Shown here in pieces: positions 1 to 10,222 of a stretch of 64,000 nucleotides of DNA. The stretch covers positions 16,337,149 through 16,401,148 of the forward strand of contig OX457052.1 in NCBI GenBank assembly GCA_949752735.1, in the 5' to 3' direction. Both the position numbers and the translations under genes were made by a program. Source of the DNA: Lumbricus terrestris. Its lineage: Eukaryota > Annelida > Clitellata > Crassiclitellata > Lumbricidae. A model generated the notes under the pieces. It searched no databases and was not told the origin of the DNA. It saw nothing but the letters and a program-made list of their open reading frames with translations. Position 1 is the first letter of the stretch; each line of letters opens with the position of its first letter.

Positions 1-49
1 ACCTTCGTCATTGTATTGTATGCAAAGAGTATAAAAATATAAGCACCAA

Positions 50-328
50 CAGGGCCGGATTATGGTACGTTCAATATGTTCGGCCGAACAGGGGCCCCCA
101 CATTTTAGGGGTCCCCACACATGCGGGAAAAAAATTTCCGAAAATGTTTAGATTTCTAGCAAATTTCAACTAAACGACTAAAAAACGATCATCAACTTTT
201 TTGGATGGGAATAATCGGTAGATTCTACGAAATTTTCAACCAAACAGCTAAAAAGCCATCAGAATTTTCGGCCGAAGATCCGCCAAAAAATTTCAGAGCA
301 GGGTCCCACATTTCTTAATCCGGCCCTA
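50..328. mobile_element. hAT-type MITE (about 280 bp)
   Basis: Non-coding element with terminal inverted repeats: CAGGGCCGGATTA on the left and TAATCCGGCCCTA on the right, with the outermost base mismatched. It is flanked by AGCACCAA (42-49) and AGCACGAA (329-336), a 7/8 match to an 8-bp target duplication as hAT transposases make. The interior holds two copies of a CTAAAAA...ATCA motif that recurs in other MITEs of this window. It encodes no protein, so it would need a transposase from elsewhere. Confidence 0.72.
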
Positions 329-704
329 AGCACGAAGACCAGTTGTATCGTCTAAGACTAAGTCTAGTATTATGAGTGTCTAATTGTTCTGTCTCTATTT
401 TGCCAACGGTTGGAGCCATTAATTGTCGTCGCTGTCCTAATATATAGGCTACCGTCAGATTGAGAGCACTTCTGAAGTGGTATTATCTGAAGTTGCGCTA
501 TATACAAGTGGACGTTTAATCTGAAGTTGTCTCAACATGCATATGTATCGTTTATTATTAATCGGGCTGACAAACCGCAGCGCGTTACATTGCAAACAAT
601 ACAAGCGTATGAGCGTGTTACAAGGAGGAGTAGTTTCATAGTAGGCTGATTGTCATAATGGTTTATTAATCACTGTTGTTATGTGCACTCATGATTGTCA
701 TGAT
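329..704. other. non-coding interval, nothing recognised
   Basis: Mixed-composition sequence with no convincing ORF, repeat or RNA gene. It lies upstream of the candidate gene at 873 and could hold its promoter, but no clear core promoter motif is visible. Confidence 0.5.
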
Positions 705-771
705 TGGGCTGGGAGCGCCTCTGTGTAGTTTCTTGAAGGGGCGCTATATAAATTCTAATAATGAATGAATG
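705..771 (+). repeat. 3'-end fragment of the tRNA-derived SINE
   Basis: The segment GGGAGCGCCTCTG followed by CTTGAAGGGGCGCTATA matches the 3' end of the SINE at 14276-14480. It finishes in a short AATG repeat tail. The tRNA-like head is absent, so this is a 5'-truncated copy. The TATATAA string inside it belongs to the SINE and should not be taken as the TATA box of the gene at 873. Confidence 0.6.
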
Positions 772-872
772 ATTGTCATCGTATATTGCTGTGCATCTCC
801 ATTATTTAGATATCTGGTTGTGTTCCTATACAGGATACACAGAGCACGTATCGTTCCGTCTGACTGGTCACG

Positions 873-1904
873 ATGTTGGCTCCGTCAGCCATCACCATTC
901 GGCGTCCGAGCTGCGAGGCGGATCTGATTCTCACTCGGATCGAGAGCGATCCGCCGTTCTATCCGACGGGTCTCACCACATCGGACAGCGTCCAGTCTGC
1001 GCCCCTCTACGACTGCTGGGCGCCCAACTGTGACGACATCAGCGGAACGGTTGGTGATCGTCTGTGCGTGACGAAGCGTCGCGCCGGATCGCTCATCTCG
1101 ACGACGACGGGACCGGATCCCCGCGGACGCTACTGGCACCGGAGATCCGTGCCGAGGATCTGCGAGAATTCGACCGGATCCGAACCGGATGCGGTGGGAC
1201 AAGGAGGAGGCGGTGGAGGAGGAGGAAGAGTCGGAGTCGACGGTGGATTCCGAAGGGCGAGTCTGACCCTGCGAAGGAGCATCGACAGTCTGCTGTGCAG
1301 TCTGTCGTCGCCGAAGAAATCGTCGATCGACCAGGCAGGTCTGACGATCGAGGTCATCCAGGAGTCGCCGCTGTTCCGCCGCCGGAGCAGGCTCGGCGGC
1401 CAGCGTCGGAAGAGCCTCGACAAAGTCCAGGAGGACCTCGACGACGACGCGTTCTTCGCGCAGAGCAACCTCTCCCTGTCCCTCGTCCTCACCAGCCTCA
1501 AGGACGGTTGCCTGTCCGCTGAGATCCCCATCGAAGAACTCGAGGAACTGCCGAGCGGAGGACACGTCACGATCAGAGTCCGGAACTTTAACCTTGACGT
1601 TTCGCTATCGACGACTGCAACCGGGGCAGAGAAGACCGGCGGCGGCGGAGGCGGCGGTGGCGGGTTCCAGCCGTCCCACCGTGGCAGCGTTGCTCTTCCC
1701 ATCTACGTCAATCCAGCGACGCTCCAGTTCCGCTTGGATGAGTCGAAGAACGTCGTTCATCTGGAGGGCAAGATCAAAGGATGCTGCACGAGAATCGGTT
1801 CCAGTCTGTCGGCCATGGAGCTGAGCAGTCAGGCGGGACCTGGTCGCGCTCCATCTCCTTCTCCCCAGAGGGCGTCCACCGCTGTGTCAGGCGCCACGCT
1901 GTAA
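873..1904 (+). CDS. hypothetical protein with a divergent small-heat-shock-like C-terminal region
   Basis: Single-exon ORF of 343 residues. An in-frame TGA at 861-863 precedes the first ATG, and TAA closes it. Codons are GC-rich and the protein is varied, unlike the repeat ORFs nearby. Two glycine runs (about 111-118 and 256-264) look like linkers. Residues about 204-303 alternate hydrophobic strands: an EIPIEELEEL segment, IRVRNFNLDVSL, a Gly-rich loop, then LPIYVNPATLQFRLD and VHLEGKIKG. The order resembles the strand-loop-strand layout of the alpha-crystallin (Hsp20/p23) fold, where LP-x-V-[DN]-P leads to the last strands. If so it would be a chaperone-like protein, but this is inference from pattern only. 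The N-terminal half (Ser/Arg-rich, KKSS, RRKS) has no recognised domain and has possible kinase sites. A 5' non-coding exon cannot be excluded. Long antisense ORFs across it reflect GC-rich composition. Confidence 0.6.
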   Translation: MLAPSAITIRRPSCEADLILTRIESDPPFYPTGLTTSDSVQSAPLYDCWAPNCDDISGTVGDRLCVTKRRAGSLISTTTGPDPRGRYWHRRSVPRICENSTGSEPDAVGQGGGGGGGGRVGVDGGFRRASLTLRRSIDSLLCSLSSPKKSSIDQAGLTIEVIQESPLFRRRSRLGGQRRKSLDKVQEDLDDDAFFAQSNLSLSLVLTSLKDGCLSAEIPIEELEELPSGGHVTIRVRNFNLDVSLSTTATGAEKTGGGGGGGGGFQPSHRGSVALPIYVNPATLQFRLDESKNVVHLEGKIKGCCTRIGSSLSAMELSSQAGPGRAPSPSPQRASTAVSGATL

Positions 1905-2075
1905 CTCAAGCGAGAGAAGGATGCTTCTGCTTCTGCTGCTGCTGAAACCATCTGTTGTAAAGCAATACGCTGAAATGAGATGCACAGTTATAACATGTAG
2001 GATTGCAGGCCTACGTCTGATTTCGTTGATACGGTATACTACAATGCATATAACTGCATACGTAATGTATAGGCC

Positions 2076-2081
2076 AATAAA
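2076..2081 (+). terminator. polyadenylation signal AATAAA
   Basis: Canonical AATAAA about 170 bases after the stop codon of the ORF at 873-1904, on the same strand. This supports the plus strand as the coding strand. Cleavage would fall within the next 10-30 bases. Confidence 0.5.
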
Positions 2082-2140
2082 TTACACATAACTGCAGTGC
2101 GCGCTATACGAACCTACCGAAGCGGCTGCATGGATACATA

Positions 2141-2485
2141 CAGAGGCGGATCCAGGGGGGCCATTCCGGCCATGACCCCCATTTAGAAATTTCTTTATTT
2201 CTGACCAGCTATTCTGGCTCGGAAAGTTGATGCGCCCCCCCCATGAGTAGTTCCGTAGACCCCTTCCCCATGCCCGCTATAGGTCCGTATACGGGGTTCG
2301 TACGACCAAAAAAGGTCATCAACTATTTTGGTGGATAAAATGGTATCCTTTTCTTGGGAATTCGAGACAAATGACTAAAAAAAGGTCGTCAGATTTTTCG
2401 GTGACCAAGACAAGACAAGCATTTATCCCTGTCCCAAGACCAAAATTTTTGACACCCCCTTTGGAAATTTCTGTATCCGCCCTTG
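2141..2485. mobile_element. hAT-type MITE (345 bp)
   Basis: Termini are CAGAGGCGGATCCAG and, read inward from the right, CAAGGGCGGATACAG. An exact 8-bp target duplication GATACATA lies at 2133-2140 and 2486-2493. The interior contains CTAAAAAAAGGTCGTCAGA and GGTCATCAACTATTTTGG, motifs shared with other MITEs in this window. No coding capacity. It sits just downstream of the candidate gene's poly(A) signal. Confidence 0.82.
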
Positions 2486-2794
2486 GATACATATACGCAG
2501 TACCCATCAACTTTTTTACACTCAGCAGTCTGTTTGAAATCGATTCGTAATTGAGTTTATCATGTTCTTTCCAACATCACGCGATTCAGTGATTCCTTGC
2601 AGCTTCGTCAACTTTTTGTTTATATATACGGTCTTCAACGCAAGCCATCTCATCCTTCGAGCAAGAACTTCAGATTTCGTTTCCGTGACTACATCGGTCA
2701 CTCTATCTTACACCATCGGCTGCCAACCTTCGTCGTGTGTCGCTCATTCAATTATACATGTATCACCGAGTGTCACACGTCTGGAACGAAAATC

Positions 2795-3196
2795 TCACAA
2801 TATTATTCATTAATTTATTTATTTATTCGTTCATTCGTTCATTTGTTCATTAATTCACTCGTTCGTTCATTCATTCACTTTTTAATATATTTATATATTC
2901 ATTCATTCATTCGTTCGATCTTTCGTTAGTTCATTCATTCATTCATTTGTTCGCTCATTCGTTCTTTCATTCGTTTTTTGTTCATTCATTCATCCATCCA
3001 TTTATTCGCTCTTTTGTTCTTTCGTTAGTTCATTCATTCATTCACTCATTCATTTGTTCGTTCATTCGTTCTTTGTTGGTTCATACATCCATTCATTATT
3101 TCATTCATTCATTCGGTCATTCATTCATTCGTCCATTTATTCGTTCATTCGTTCCTTTGTTCTTTCGTTAGTTCATTCATACATTCATTCAATCAT
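2795..3196. repeat. TTCA/TTCG tetranucleotide microsatellite
   Basis: About 400 bases of imperfect ATTC, GTTC and TTCA tetramers. All short ORFs here (Ser/Phe/His/Ile-rich) are translations of the repeat and not genes. Confidence 0.85.
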
Positions 3197-4018
3197 AGGC
3201 TACGTGTGTCGCAGTATTAATCACTAGGCCTATATCGACCATGCAGTTGAAATTATAGAATGGACGATGTAAACATTACTCTGCTATACTTGACATCGTC
3301 ACATGAAAACATCTCGTGTCATCTCTGCTGAAGCATTGCTTTGCAACTCAACTTCTCCAAGGATTCACCTCGTCTTAAACTCTTAACCCTTTAACGACCA
3401 GCTGCATATGTTTTCATACATTTTAGTACACGCTGATCCTCAGCCTGATCGCTAAAGGTTTAGGCTAGAATGTCCACAAATAGTTAGACTTCGTATCTAA
3501 ACTAACATTAACAGTATTTCGTTGGACAGTGAATGATGCTCAGTAGGTTTCCAACAATGACAGAAAGTTGCAGTTCAGTGACAATACATGCAGCGTGTTT
3601 TCTGTTTCTCTCTTAAACATCATCTATTAATTTGCATACCCAGGTACGTCAATGGATAGGTCAGTGTTACTGGACAAGTCTCCTTTTATCGTTATGGTTT
3701 AAGTAGTTGGGATTTCATGTCTTCTATATACTTAGAGGAAACTCGATGTTGCTGAGTGAAGTCCTCACTCCATTTTGACAAAGAGTAAACATATATGCAT
3801 ATATAATACAAATAGGTATAAAATACAGGTCTGAATAAAATCAATAGGTCATTATAATATGAACGTTTGCCTAGCCTATCTATTGTCGAATAGGACTGGT
3901 ATTTGGAATAAGTCTATTGCACCTTCTTATATTGCATAGTACGCATGCTATTCAATGCGTCGCCGTTTCGTATTTCGATAACTTCTATAAAAAGAAAAAT
4001 TCGAATCTTTCTGTGCGC
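3197..4018. other. non-coding interval, nothing recognised
   Basis: AT-rich unique sequence without a convincing ORF, RNA gene or repeat family shared with the rest of the window. Confidence 0.5.
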
Positions 4019-4026
4019 ATGTAAAT

Positions 4027-4238
4027 CAGGGCTGTTTTAAAGGAATTTTTAGAACTGCATGCACAACCTCTTCTTTACCTTTCCACCCTCCATGGTAAAT
4101 TTACTTCCAATCGGATGACAATGACCTTTTTTGCTAGTTTTAACTGCACAGAACTTGCGACAGTAGTGCTTCTACAGCTGCACAAATCCATTTAGAACTG
4201 CACATTTTGTGTACAACTGCACGTTAAAAAAAGCCCTG
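4027..4238. mobile_element. hAT-type MITE (212 bp)
   Basis: Left end CAGGGCTGTTTTAA and right end TTAAAAAAAGCCCTG form imperfect terminal inverted repeats. An exact 8-bp target duplication ATGTAAAT flanks it at 4019-4026 and 4239-4246. It contains repeated AACTGCACA-type words near its right end. No coding capacity. Confidence 0.8.
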
Positions 4239-4621
4239 ATGTAAATAACCGAAAGTCGAAGACGCAAATCTTTTAAGCGGCTGTGCGAAATCAAGCGCAT
4301 AGATTATTATTATTTCTGTCCGATGCTTCCGTCCATCGCATATGTCTTGCCTAAGCTGAGACGATCAACGGCTCTTTTTGTTAAGCAATCGATTGACAGC
4401 TCATTCCGCTCGATATGTAATCGCGCTATAAAAATTAATATTCTCAGCAACTGCAGGACGTTATGAGCATCGGGCGTTGCGTTGGTCTTTTTTGGACAAT
4501 AAATATAGCCTGAATGGGAAATCTGTGTTCTACAGACTACAGTCCGACAACATATAGGCCAAGGCCGAATTGAACCCCGAATTAATCAGGCTAAGAAGAT
4601 AATTATGACGTTTCTAGTCGG

Positions 4622-5638
4622 CAAGGCCGTAATCAGGTTTCAATTTCGGGGGTGTTTCTCCAACTTTTTCTTTTGGGCGAAATTTCCTGACGACCTTTTT
4701 AGTCGTTTAGATTTCTATTGACCTTTTTTAGTCATCGCTGCTTTTCTAACCTTTTTCGCTCTTAATACGTTCACGGCAGTGCAAAAACAATATTTTCCGC
4801 GATTTTAGAGGGTGTAGGACATTTCCCCCCCTGGACATTTCTCCCCCCGGACATTTCCCCCTGGACATTTCCCCCTGGACGTTTCCCCCCTGATTTCGAC
4901 TAGGACATTTACCCCCCCGGACATTTCCCCCCTTCTGTGCATACCACCTCAAATGACCATACAGTCCTACCCCGAATTCTAGACCTACGCCTAGGCCTGT
5001 ATAATTAAATCTGAAACTTTTACAACGATTCCTTTGAAGTAAATGCTAAGGAATCCACTTAAATAGCTATGCGTTTAAAACGCACAAACATATTACTTAC
5101 ATGTAAATGGAAGCTGGATTGATGAAAATATTCTGGTTTAAATTGGAGCTGGATTGATGAAAATATTCTTGCTTAAATTGGAACTGGATTGATGAAAATA
5201 TTCTTGCTTAAATGGAAGCTGGATTGATGAAAATATTCTGGTTTAAATTGGAGCTGGATTGATGAAAATATTCTTGCTTAAATTGGAACTGGATTGATGA
5301 AAATATTCTGGTTTAAATTGGAACTGGATTGATGAAAATATTCTGGTTTAAATTGTTGAAGACGACAAAAACAATGGTTTCCGCATACGGGGGGGGAAAT
5401 GTCCTAAGGTAGGGGGGAAACGTCCAAGGGGAAATGTCTGGTAGGGAAATGTCCGGGGGGGAAATGTCCAGGGGGGAAATGTCCGTTCCCCGATTTTGGA
5501 ATACTTTCTGCTCGAAGTTACATTGCACACTGTAGTTCTAACATAATGTGCTTGTAAATGCATTGTTTCAGTTTTACATTATATCATTTCGGAGGGGGTT
5601 TAAGCACCCAAAACACTCCCTAGCTATATACGGCCTTG
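4622..5638. mobile_element. non-autonomous hAT-type element with internal arrays (1017 bp)
   Basis: Termini CAAGGCCGTA and TACGGCCTTG are perfect 10-bp inverted repeats. The exact 8-bp duplication CTAGTCGG lies at 4614-4621 and 5639-5646. Inside are, in order: a GACGACCTTTTTAGTCG motif shared with the other MITEs; a C-rich run of GGACATTTCCCC-like words (about 4800-4935); seven 35-bp repeats (5105-5349); and a G-rich run of the complementary GGGGAAATGTCC words (about 5388-5495). The two runs face each other as an inverted repeat around the array. Short ORFs here are translations of these repeats. Confidence 0.82.
5105..5349. repeat. 35-bp minisatellite, seven copies
   Basis: Seven head-to-tail units built on CTGGATTGATGAAAATATTC, with a first part varying between GGAAG, TTGGAG and TTGGAAC and an end varying between TGGTTT and TTGCTT. 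Variants follow an A-B-C-A-B-C-like order, suggesting duplication of three-unit blocks. It lies inside the hAT-type element at 4622-5638. Confidence 0.9.
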
Positions 5639-5759
5639 CTAGTCGGTACTAACAAGACTTAGTCTCGACGTTATACGTTGAAGTGCTGGGGAGCGTTGAG
5701 TGTTTTGTGTTGAAATAAAAGAATTTGCATGTTTAAAATATTGTCTACTGGACTAAACT

Positions 5760-5979
5760 TCTTCTTTTCCTTCTTTTCCTTCTGGCTAGGATTAATCCCT
5801 CGCTGTGGAGGGGTCAGCCACTCGGATCCTATGTCTCCATGTTGTTCTGTCTCCAGCGTCTTCCTTTCTCAGATCAAGAAATTCCATGTCCTGTTGGATC
5901 ATATCCATCCACCTCTTCTTCTGTCGCCCACGGCTGCGGCGTCCCTGTACTTCTGCACGCATGATTGGGACTGGCACTG
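5760..5979 (-). mobile_element. 5'-truncated RTE-like LINE insertion
   Basis: On the minus strand the insert encodes the C-terminal end of a non-LTR retrotransposon polyprotein: RSRGRQKKRWMDMIQQD, then EDAGDRTTWRH (ORF 5977-5792). This is the motif found at the end of RTE-type endonuclease-reverse transcriptase proteins. It ends in a (GGAAAAGAA)-like tail at the left edge. A perfect 17-bp target duplication, GTCTACTGGACTAAACT, flanks it at 5743-5759 and 5980-5996. Length, orientation, tail and duplication all fit a severely 5'-truncated target-primed insertion. Confidence 0.85.
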
Positions 5980-6074
5980 GTCTACTGGACTAAACTGTGT
6001 CTCTCAAACTCTTGCCGAAGGGCCGTCTGAATCCCCTTATATACCCCATATATTATAGTTGCCCGGCGTATATA

Positions 6075-6192
6075 GGGTTAACTCCGCTGGCTGCACTCTG
6101 TCAATGCCAGTCCCAAGCCTGGATAAAGGAGGAGGGCGACACTAATCATCTTCTAAATGGCAGTGTCGTTAACCAGCAACAAGCTTATATAT
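6075..6192 (+). repeat. dispersed repeat, copy 1
   Basis: The segment with CCAGTCCCAAGCCTGGATAA and GGAGGAGGGCGACACTAATC recurs at 25735-25830 in the same orientation and at about 10105-10175 inverted. It ends in CAGCAACAAGCTT. It probably belongs to a LINE or SINE family, but no coding or tRNA-like part is visible. Confidence 0.55.
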
Positions 6193-6319
6193 AACAGGGA
6201 TTTGTGTCGTCGTCGCTGTAGGTCAATACCTGTCAACGACGATGTTTAAAGTGACTCTTGACTTCTTCCTTGTAGGATTCATCTGACGGCTGAATATGAA
6301 GGAGGAGATTGCATGCTGT

Positions 6320-6424
6320 ATAGTATATATATATATATATATATATCTACTGCATTATATTTATAAAACTAGTTGTATTATACTACTGTATATTGTACTA
6401 TATATATATATATATATATATATC
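6320..6424. repeat. TA dinucleotide runs
   Basis: Two (TA)n tracts separated by about 50 bases of AT-rich sequence. ORFs reading Tyr-Ile repeats here are artefacts. Confidence 0.85.
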
Positions 6425-6429
6425 TTCAA

Positions 6430-7240
6430 GGGATCCCACCAGGTCCGAGAAAGTAGCATCCTGAAAGATATATGCTGTATATATGTCTATCGTCGACAAC
6501 ATGACGGCTACATGCAATTCTGCTCGTTGGGTTATCGTAACTATTTACAACGTCACCGTATACAGACATCAATTTATATAGCGTAGGCTATAATTATGAG
6601 TAAGAGGATAATTTGCGTCCAGTTTGAATGGTACTGTAACTACTGTTGCTACATCATAGTATAAGCTTCCCCAAAGAATGACCAATATATAGATTTGCTT
6701 TTAATACAGTTACTGTCCATATTATCCATAGTATTATGTCGTACAACCCCCATTGCGTCTTAATCGCTTTCTATAGACCTTTGCCCCATCTCAATGTTAT
6801 ACCCGAGATTATGTATGATCTGACAAAGAAACTGGCCTCATGAACCTTGCTCGTGAAGACCTGATTTAATACAGCGCCAGTGTTTGGACTTAAAACAGCT
6901 CTTGCCTGGCGCTGAGAATTTTCATAGATATGTGTGGTCTTCTCTACATTGCATAATTATGTCGCGAGGGACTGTTTACTGTTCAGGTCATCGAAAATGA
7001 CCTCCACCAGTGGACACACGCAAGCACCTCAATACGTCCATATGCATGGGACGATACCATGCATTGATTAGAGACTAGATTATTATTCAACACGACCGTT
7101 TCATCATGTCTCACGTGGTGTGTGTGACTGATCAAACAGCACTGAATGTGATACGGTTTCCCAGTGGGCGATCTACAACATTGCGCTCATTCACGTATAG
7201 GAAATTTCTGGATATATTGGTAACGATTTTTCGCTAACTG
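6430..7240. other. non-coding interval, nothing recognised
   Basis: Unique sequence with no long ORF and no repeat seen elsewhere in the window. Confidence 0.5.
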
Positions 7241-7685
7241 CCGGTGTGGCGGGATATTATATCCTCCTTAAAGCTACCCGGGGTGACGTAATATATCGGG
7301 TATAGAGAATCGGGGGCGGGGTGATAAAACATTCTATCCCAATTATGGAAAATGCATATAATTGAAACATTTGCGCCGCAATAAATTTCTTAGGTGACTC
7401 TAATTGTTTTAAGTGTCCTAAGAAATGTTGAGAGCAAGGCAACTTGAATTTATTTAGTGACTGTAAACTAGTGTTCTTAGGTGTTCTTGTGTGTTCTAAA
7501 TGTTCCAAGTGCTCTAAAACCAAAGCAGACAAAATTATCTAGTAGAAATAGACATACCTGTTAGAGTCATTGCTCAAATGAAAATTGATTTGCAAAAATA
7601 AACACACGCGAAGTTGACTTTTCATAACTTCTCTTCATCTGGGGGGATACGATTATTAGGGGGATACTCCAATTCGTGACACCGG
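7241..7685. mobile_element. MITE family with CCGGTGTC ends, copy A (445 bp)
   Basis: Begins CCGGTGTGGCGGGATA and ends with TATCCCCC-type G-runs and GTGACACCGG, an imperfect terminal inverted repeat. Its interior, with TTCTAAATGTTCCAAG and GTGACTCTAATTGTTTTA, matches the inverted interior of copy B (17347-17375 plus 24773-25201). No coding capacity. I see no convincing target duplication, so the superfamily is open. Confidence 0.65.
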
Positions 7686-7985
7686 TTCTGTCGCACGCGC
7701 TGAAAAGCAGCAGGCATGGAGACAATATGTCGCTTGGGAGAGGAACAAGAGATGAGATATCGTATACGAGCATGCCTCTGCCTTTGCATCCGTCGTCCGA
7801 ATTGAGATGGAAACATAGATTGTCGTCATACAGTGATCGTCCGATGTGGCAAATAAATCAGACTGTGAGTCGTAAAGTGAACCGTATTCAGCCACGCGTG
7901 ACCATTCGTAAATTGCTCCACAGAGCGCCGTTTGTCACAGGCAGAAGGGAGATCAGGTCTAGAGAGGTTAACGAAATGTAGACCC

Positions 7986-8219
7986 CAGTGGCGTAGCCAG
8001 GAATTTTTCAAGGGGGTTGTTTTTTTGCCTGGCCGGATACCCTTTCTGAAACCATCCAAACAGTATCACAGTAAAAAAATTTAAATAAAGCAACAAAGGG
8101 AATAAAGTAAGAAAAACAATTGTTACTACAAGCAATTGTTTTGTTTTTTCTTATTTAAGTGGGTAAATAACCTTAAAAAACTTTTTTCTAGGCCCGAAAC
8201 CAACTTGTCTACGCCACTG
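7986..8219. mobile_element. hAT-type MITE (234 bp)
   Basis: Terminal inverted repeats CAGTGGCGTAG and CTACGCCACTG are perfect over 11 bp. The exact 8-bp target duplication GTAGACCC lies at 7978-7985 and 8220-8227. Non-coding. Confidence 0.88.
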
Positions 8220-8589
8220 GTAGACCCATGGGCCTATTCAACTCAACGAGAAGGGACTCATGAGGCTTCCGAGCGCTTCCGAATAGATTCCATTTCGATC
8301 GCTGTCTCTTGAGAGACGCCGCATGATTCGAAACTTATTTCTAATTCTATCTTTCTCTGTAGAACTTGGATTTATTTGCAATTGGGAATTCTCTCAACTT
8401 AGCTATTTGTACGTTGACAACAAGGACGTAACCAGATGTTTGGGTTGGTGGAGGTGTACTTACTCAGACATTGAGCAAACGAATCAATCCGAGCCCCTCT
8501 CTTTACTTTCAATTCCTCCTTACTGTCTTCTTGCTGATAAGCAGTTTCATATCCTTGTTAGTACAATGTAGGCCTACATGCCCTCTTAT

Positions 8590-8975
8590 AGAGTCTAGCA
8601 CACCTGCTTGCAACATTTTGGCCAGCCTTGCGTGCACGCGGTACTTTGTCAAATGCCACGGAAAATCCCTGAAAATTATATTTACATGTACAGGACCCCC
8701 ACATAAATCCTCTCAAAGGCATCCTGTAAAAACTCTCGCCTGATTTGCTAAAATATAGACTGCCTCTGGCGTAAATCTATGTTGACTGCCCTTTATAATT
8801 ATAATATCATGCTTATTCAAACATTCAAATATGCTATCCTTAACAGTTATCTCCATGACTTCGCAAGCCATACTTGTCAGCTGACTGGTCTGTAGTTGTC
8901 TGGCTCACTTCCAATTTCGTTTTTAACAAGAACACCATGTGCGCATCCCTTCCTTCCTTAGGTGCATATTTGGTC
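8590..8975 (-). pseudogene. decayed non-LTR retrotransposon reverse transcriptase fragment
   Basis: Read on the minus strand through several frames, the segment gives pieces of a reverse transcriptase: DYRPVS, SMACEVMEITVKDSIFE, CLNKHDII, then a QHRF-like block and a FRDFPWHLTKYRV block in place of the usual D-F-x-K-A-F-D-x-V. These match the order of conserved blocks in CR1/Rex/Jockey-type LINEs. Many stops and frameshifts show an old, dead copy. Confidence 0.6.
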
Positions 8976-9180
8976 TGAAGTCTGCACTGATTTATTTAAG
9001 ATCGGAGCTAAAGTCTTTCCAATTTATGCCATTGTTTCATGTTAATATTTTAAAGGTAGTTCCTCAATGCCTGGTCACTTTTTACCTTTTCAATTGATCC
9101 ACCAATTATTCCATAAATTAATTATAGTAACTATTGCATGTGTGAGTCCTCTCCCGCCACATTCTGTCTACAAATGTTCG

Positions 9181-9276
9181 TTTGGGTTCAGGAATGTTTG
9201 GGTTCAGGAATGTTTGGGTTCAGAAATGTTTGGGTTCAGGAATGTTTGGGTTCAGGAATGTTTGGGTCCAGGAATG
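9181..9276. repeat. 16-bp minisatellite, six copies
   Basis: Six head-to-tail copies of TTTGGGTTCAGGAATG with two single-base variants. ORFs through it are repeat translations. Confidence 0.9.
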
Positions 9277-9280
9277 TTTC

Positions 9281-10104
9281 CCAATCTTCCAATTGAAACA
9301 CTCAGCTAAAATAATTATTCAGGGCTTCAGCAGTTTAAGCCCCCAGACTCCACGAGGATCAGGTAAGGAATTTTCTGGCAGCGTGTACTGTGCACTGTGC
9401 GAAATTATTGGCCATCCATGGAGAATGCTACAATGCTGCCTTATTGCTGTGCAATGTAGCCTAATTCGAACGCTGGAAAGTTTTCGAGTGATACTTGGAG
9501 CACCGCAATCCCGAGAGTGGTGCTGCTGGATACTTTGGACGTCTATGAGCAGACTCCATGAAAATAATCTAAGATGTTTTTGGCAGAACGCACTCTGCGG
9601 AATTGGTCATCGAAAATGCAGCAATGCTCGAGGTTTCCAATGGATTTTATAAATCAAACAAAATGGTCTGTGTTTAGAGTGATTTTTAGAGGGCAGCCAG
9701 AAAATGGCGAGCAGTGGGGCTGGATACCTAAGACTCGACAACTAATGTGAATAAAGCGTTGGATTATATGCAAATTGCAAATTCGCAATGCTCGAGTCTT
9801 TAAGTTTCCGAACTTTTGGTAAATCCATCATCCATGCTAGAATTGACCTTGACCACTGCGCACGCGCAAACGAAAGGTCACTGAGATGGTGAACCCGCTT
9901 ATTGAATGCAAAGTGTTCTCCTATTTATTGAAACTATAATCCAAATAGAGTCTATGTGAACAATAGGCCTATAGTCTAAAGCAATCACATGTCGCAGGTG
10001 TATAAATAATGAGCATCTAAACTTCAAAGAAGTGAACCAAATATTCAAACGCAATTGACAATGACTACTAGTAGTTGTAGTTGCAGTTTAACGTCACTGT
10101 GTGA
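9281..10104. other. non-coding interval, nothing recognised
   Basis: Unique sequence. A 156-codon ORF overlaps it but begins inside the 16-bp minisatellite and resembles no family I know, so I do not call it. Confidence 0.45.
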
Positions 10105-10175
10105 TAACAAGGATCAATAGCGACGCCCTCCTCCTTTATCCAGGCTTGGGACTGGCGCTGGCAGAGTGCGACCCG
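10105..10175 (-). repeat. dispersed repeat, copy 2 (inverted)
   Basis: CGACGCCCTCCTCCTTTATC and CAGGCTTGGGACTGG are the reverse complement of the repeat at 6075-6192. The copy is truncated. Confidence 0.5.
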
Positions 10176-10222
10176 TGGCGGTATTAAACCTACAATGAAC
10201 TATGCAGAGCAAGTATATAGAC

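Noticed and set aside
885..1702. Two antisense ORFs (226 and 190 codons) across the gene at 873
   Set aside because: Both are Arg/Ser/Pro-rich shadows in GC-rich sequence; the plus strand has the ATG after an in-frame stop, the better protein and the poly(A) signal.
7676..7981. 101-codon ORF between two MITEs
   Set aside because: It begins in the end of one MITE and its stop is in the target duplication of the next; no motif.
9182..9652. 156-codon ORF after the 16-bp minisatellite
   Set aside because: Starts within the repeat; the remainder matches no family and lacks supporting signals.
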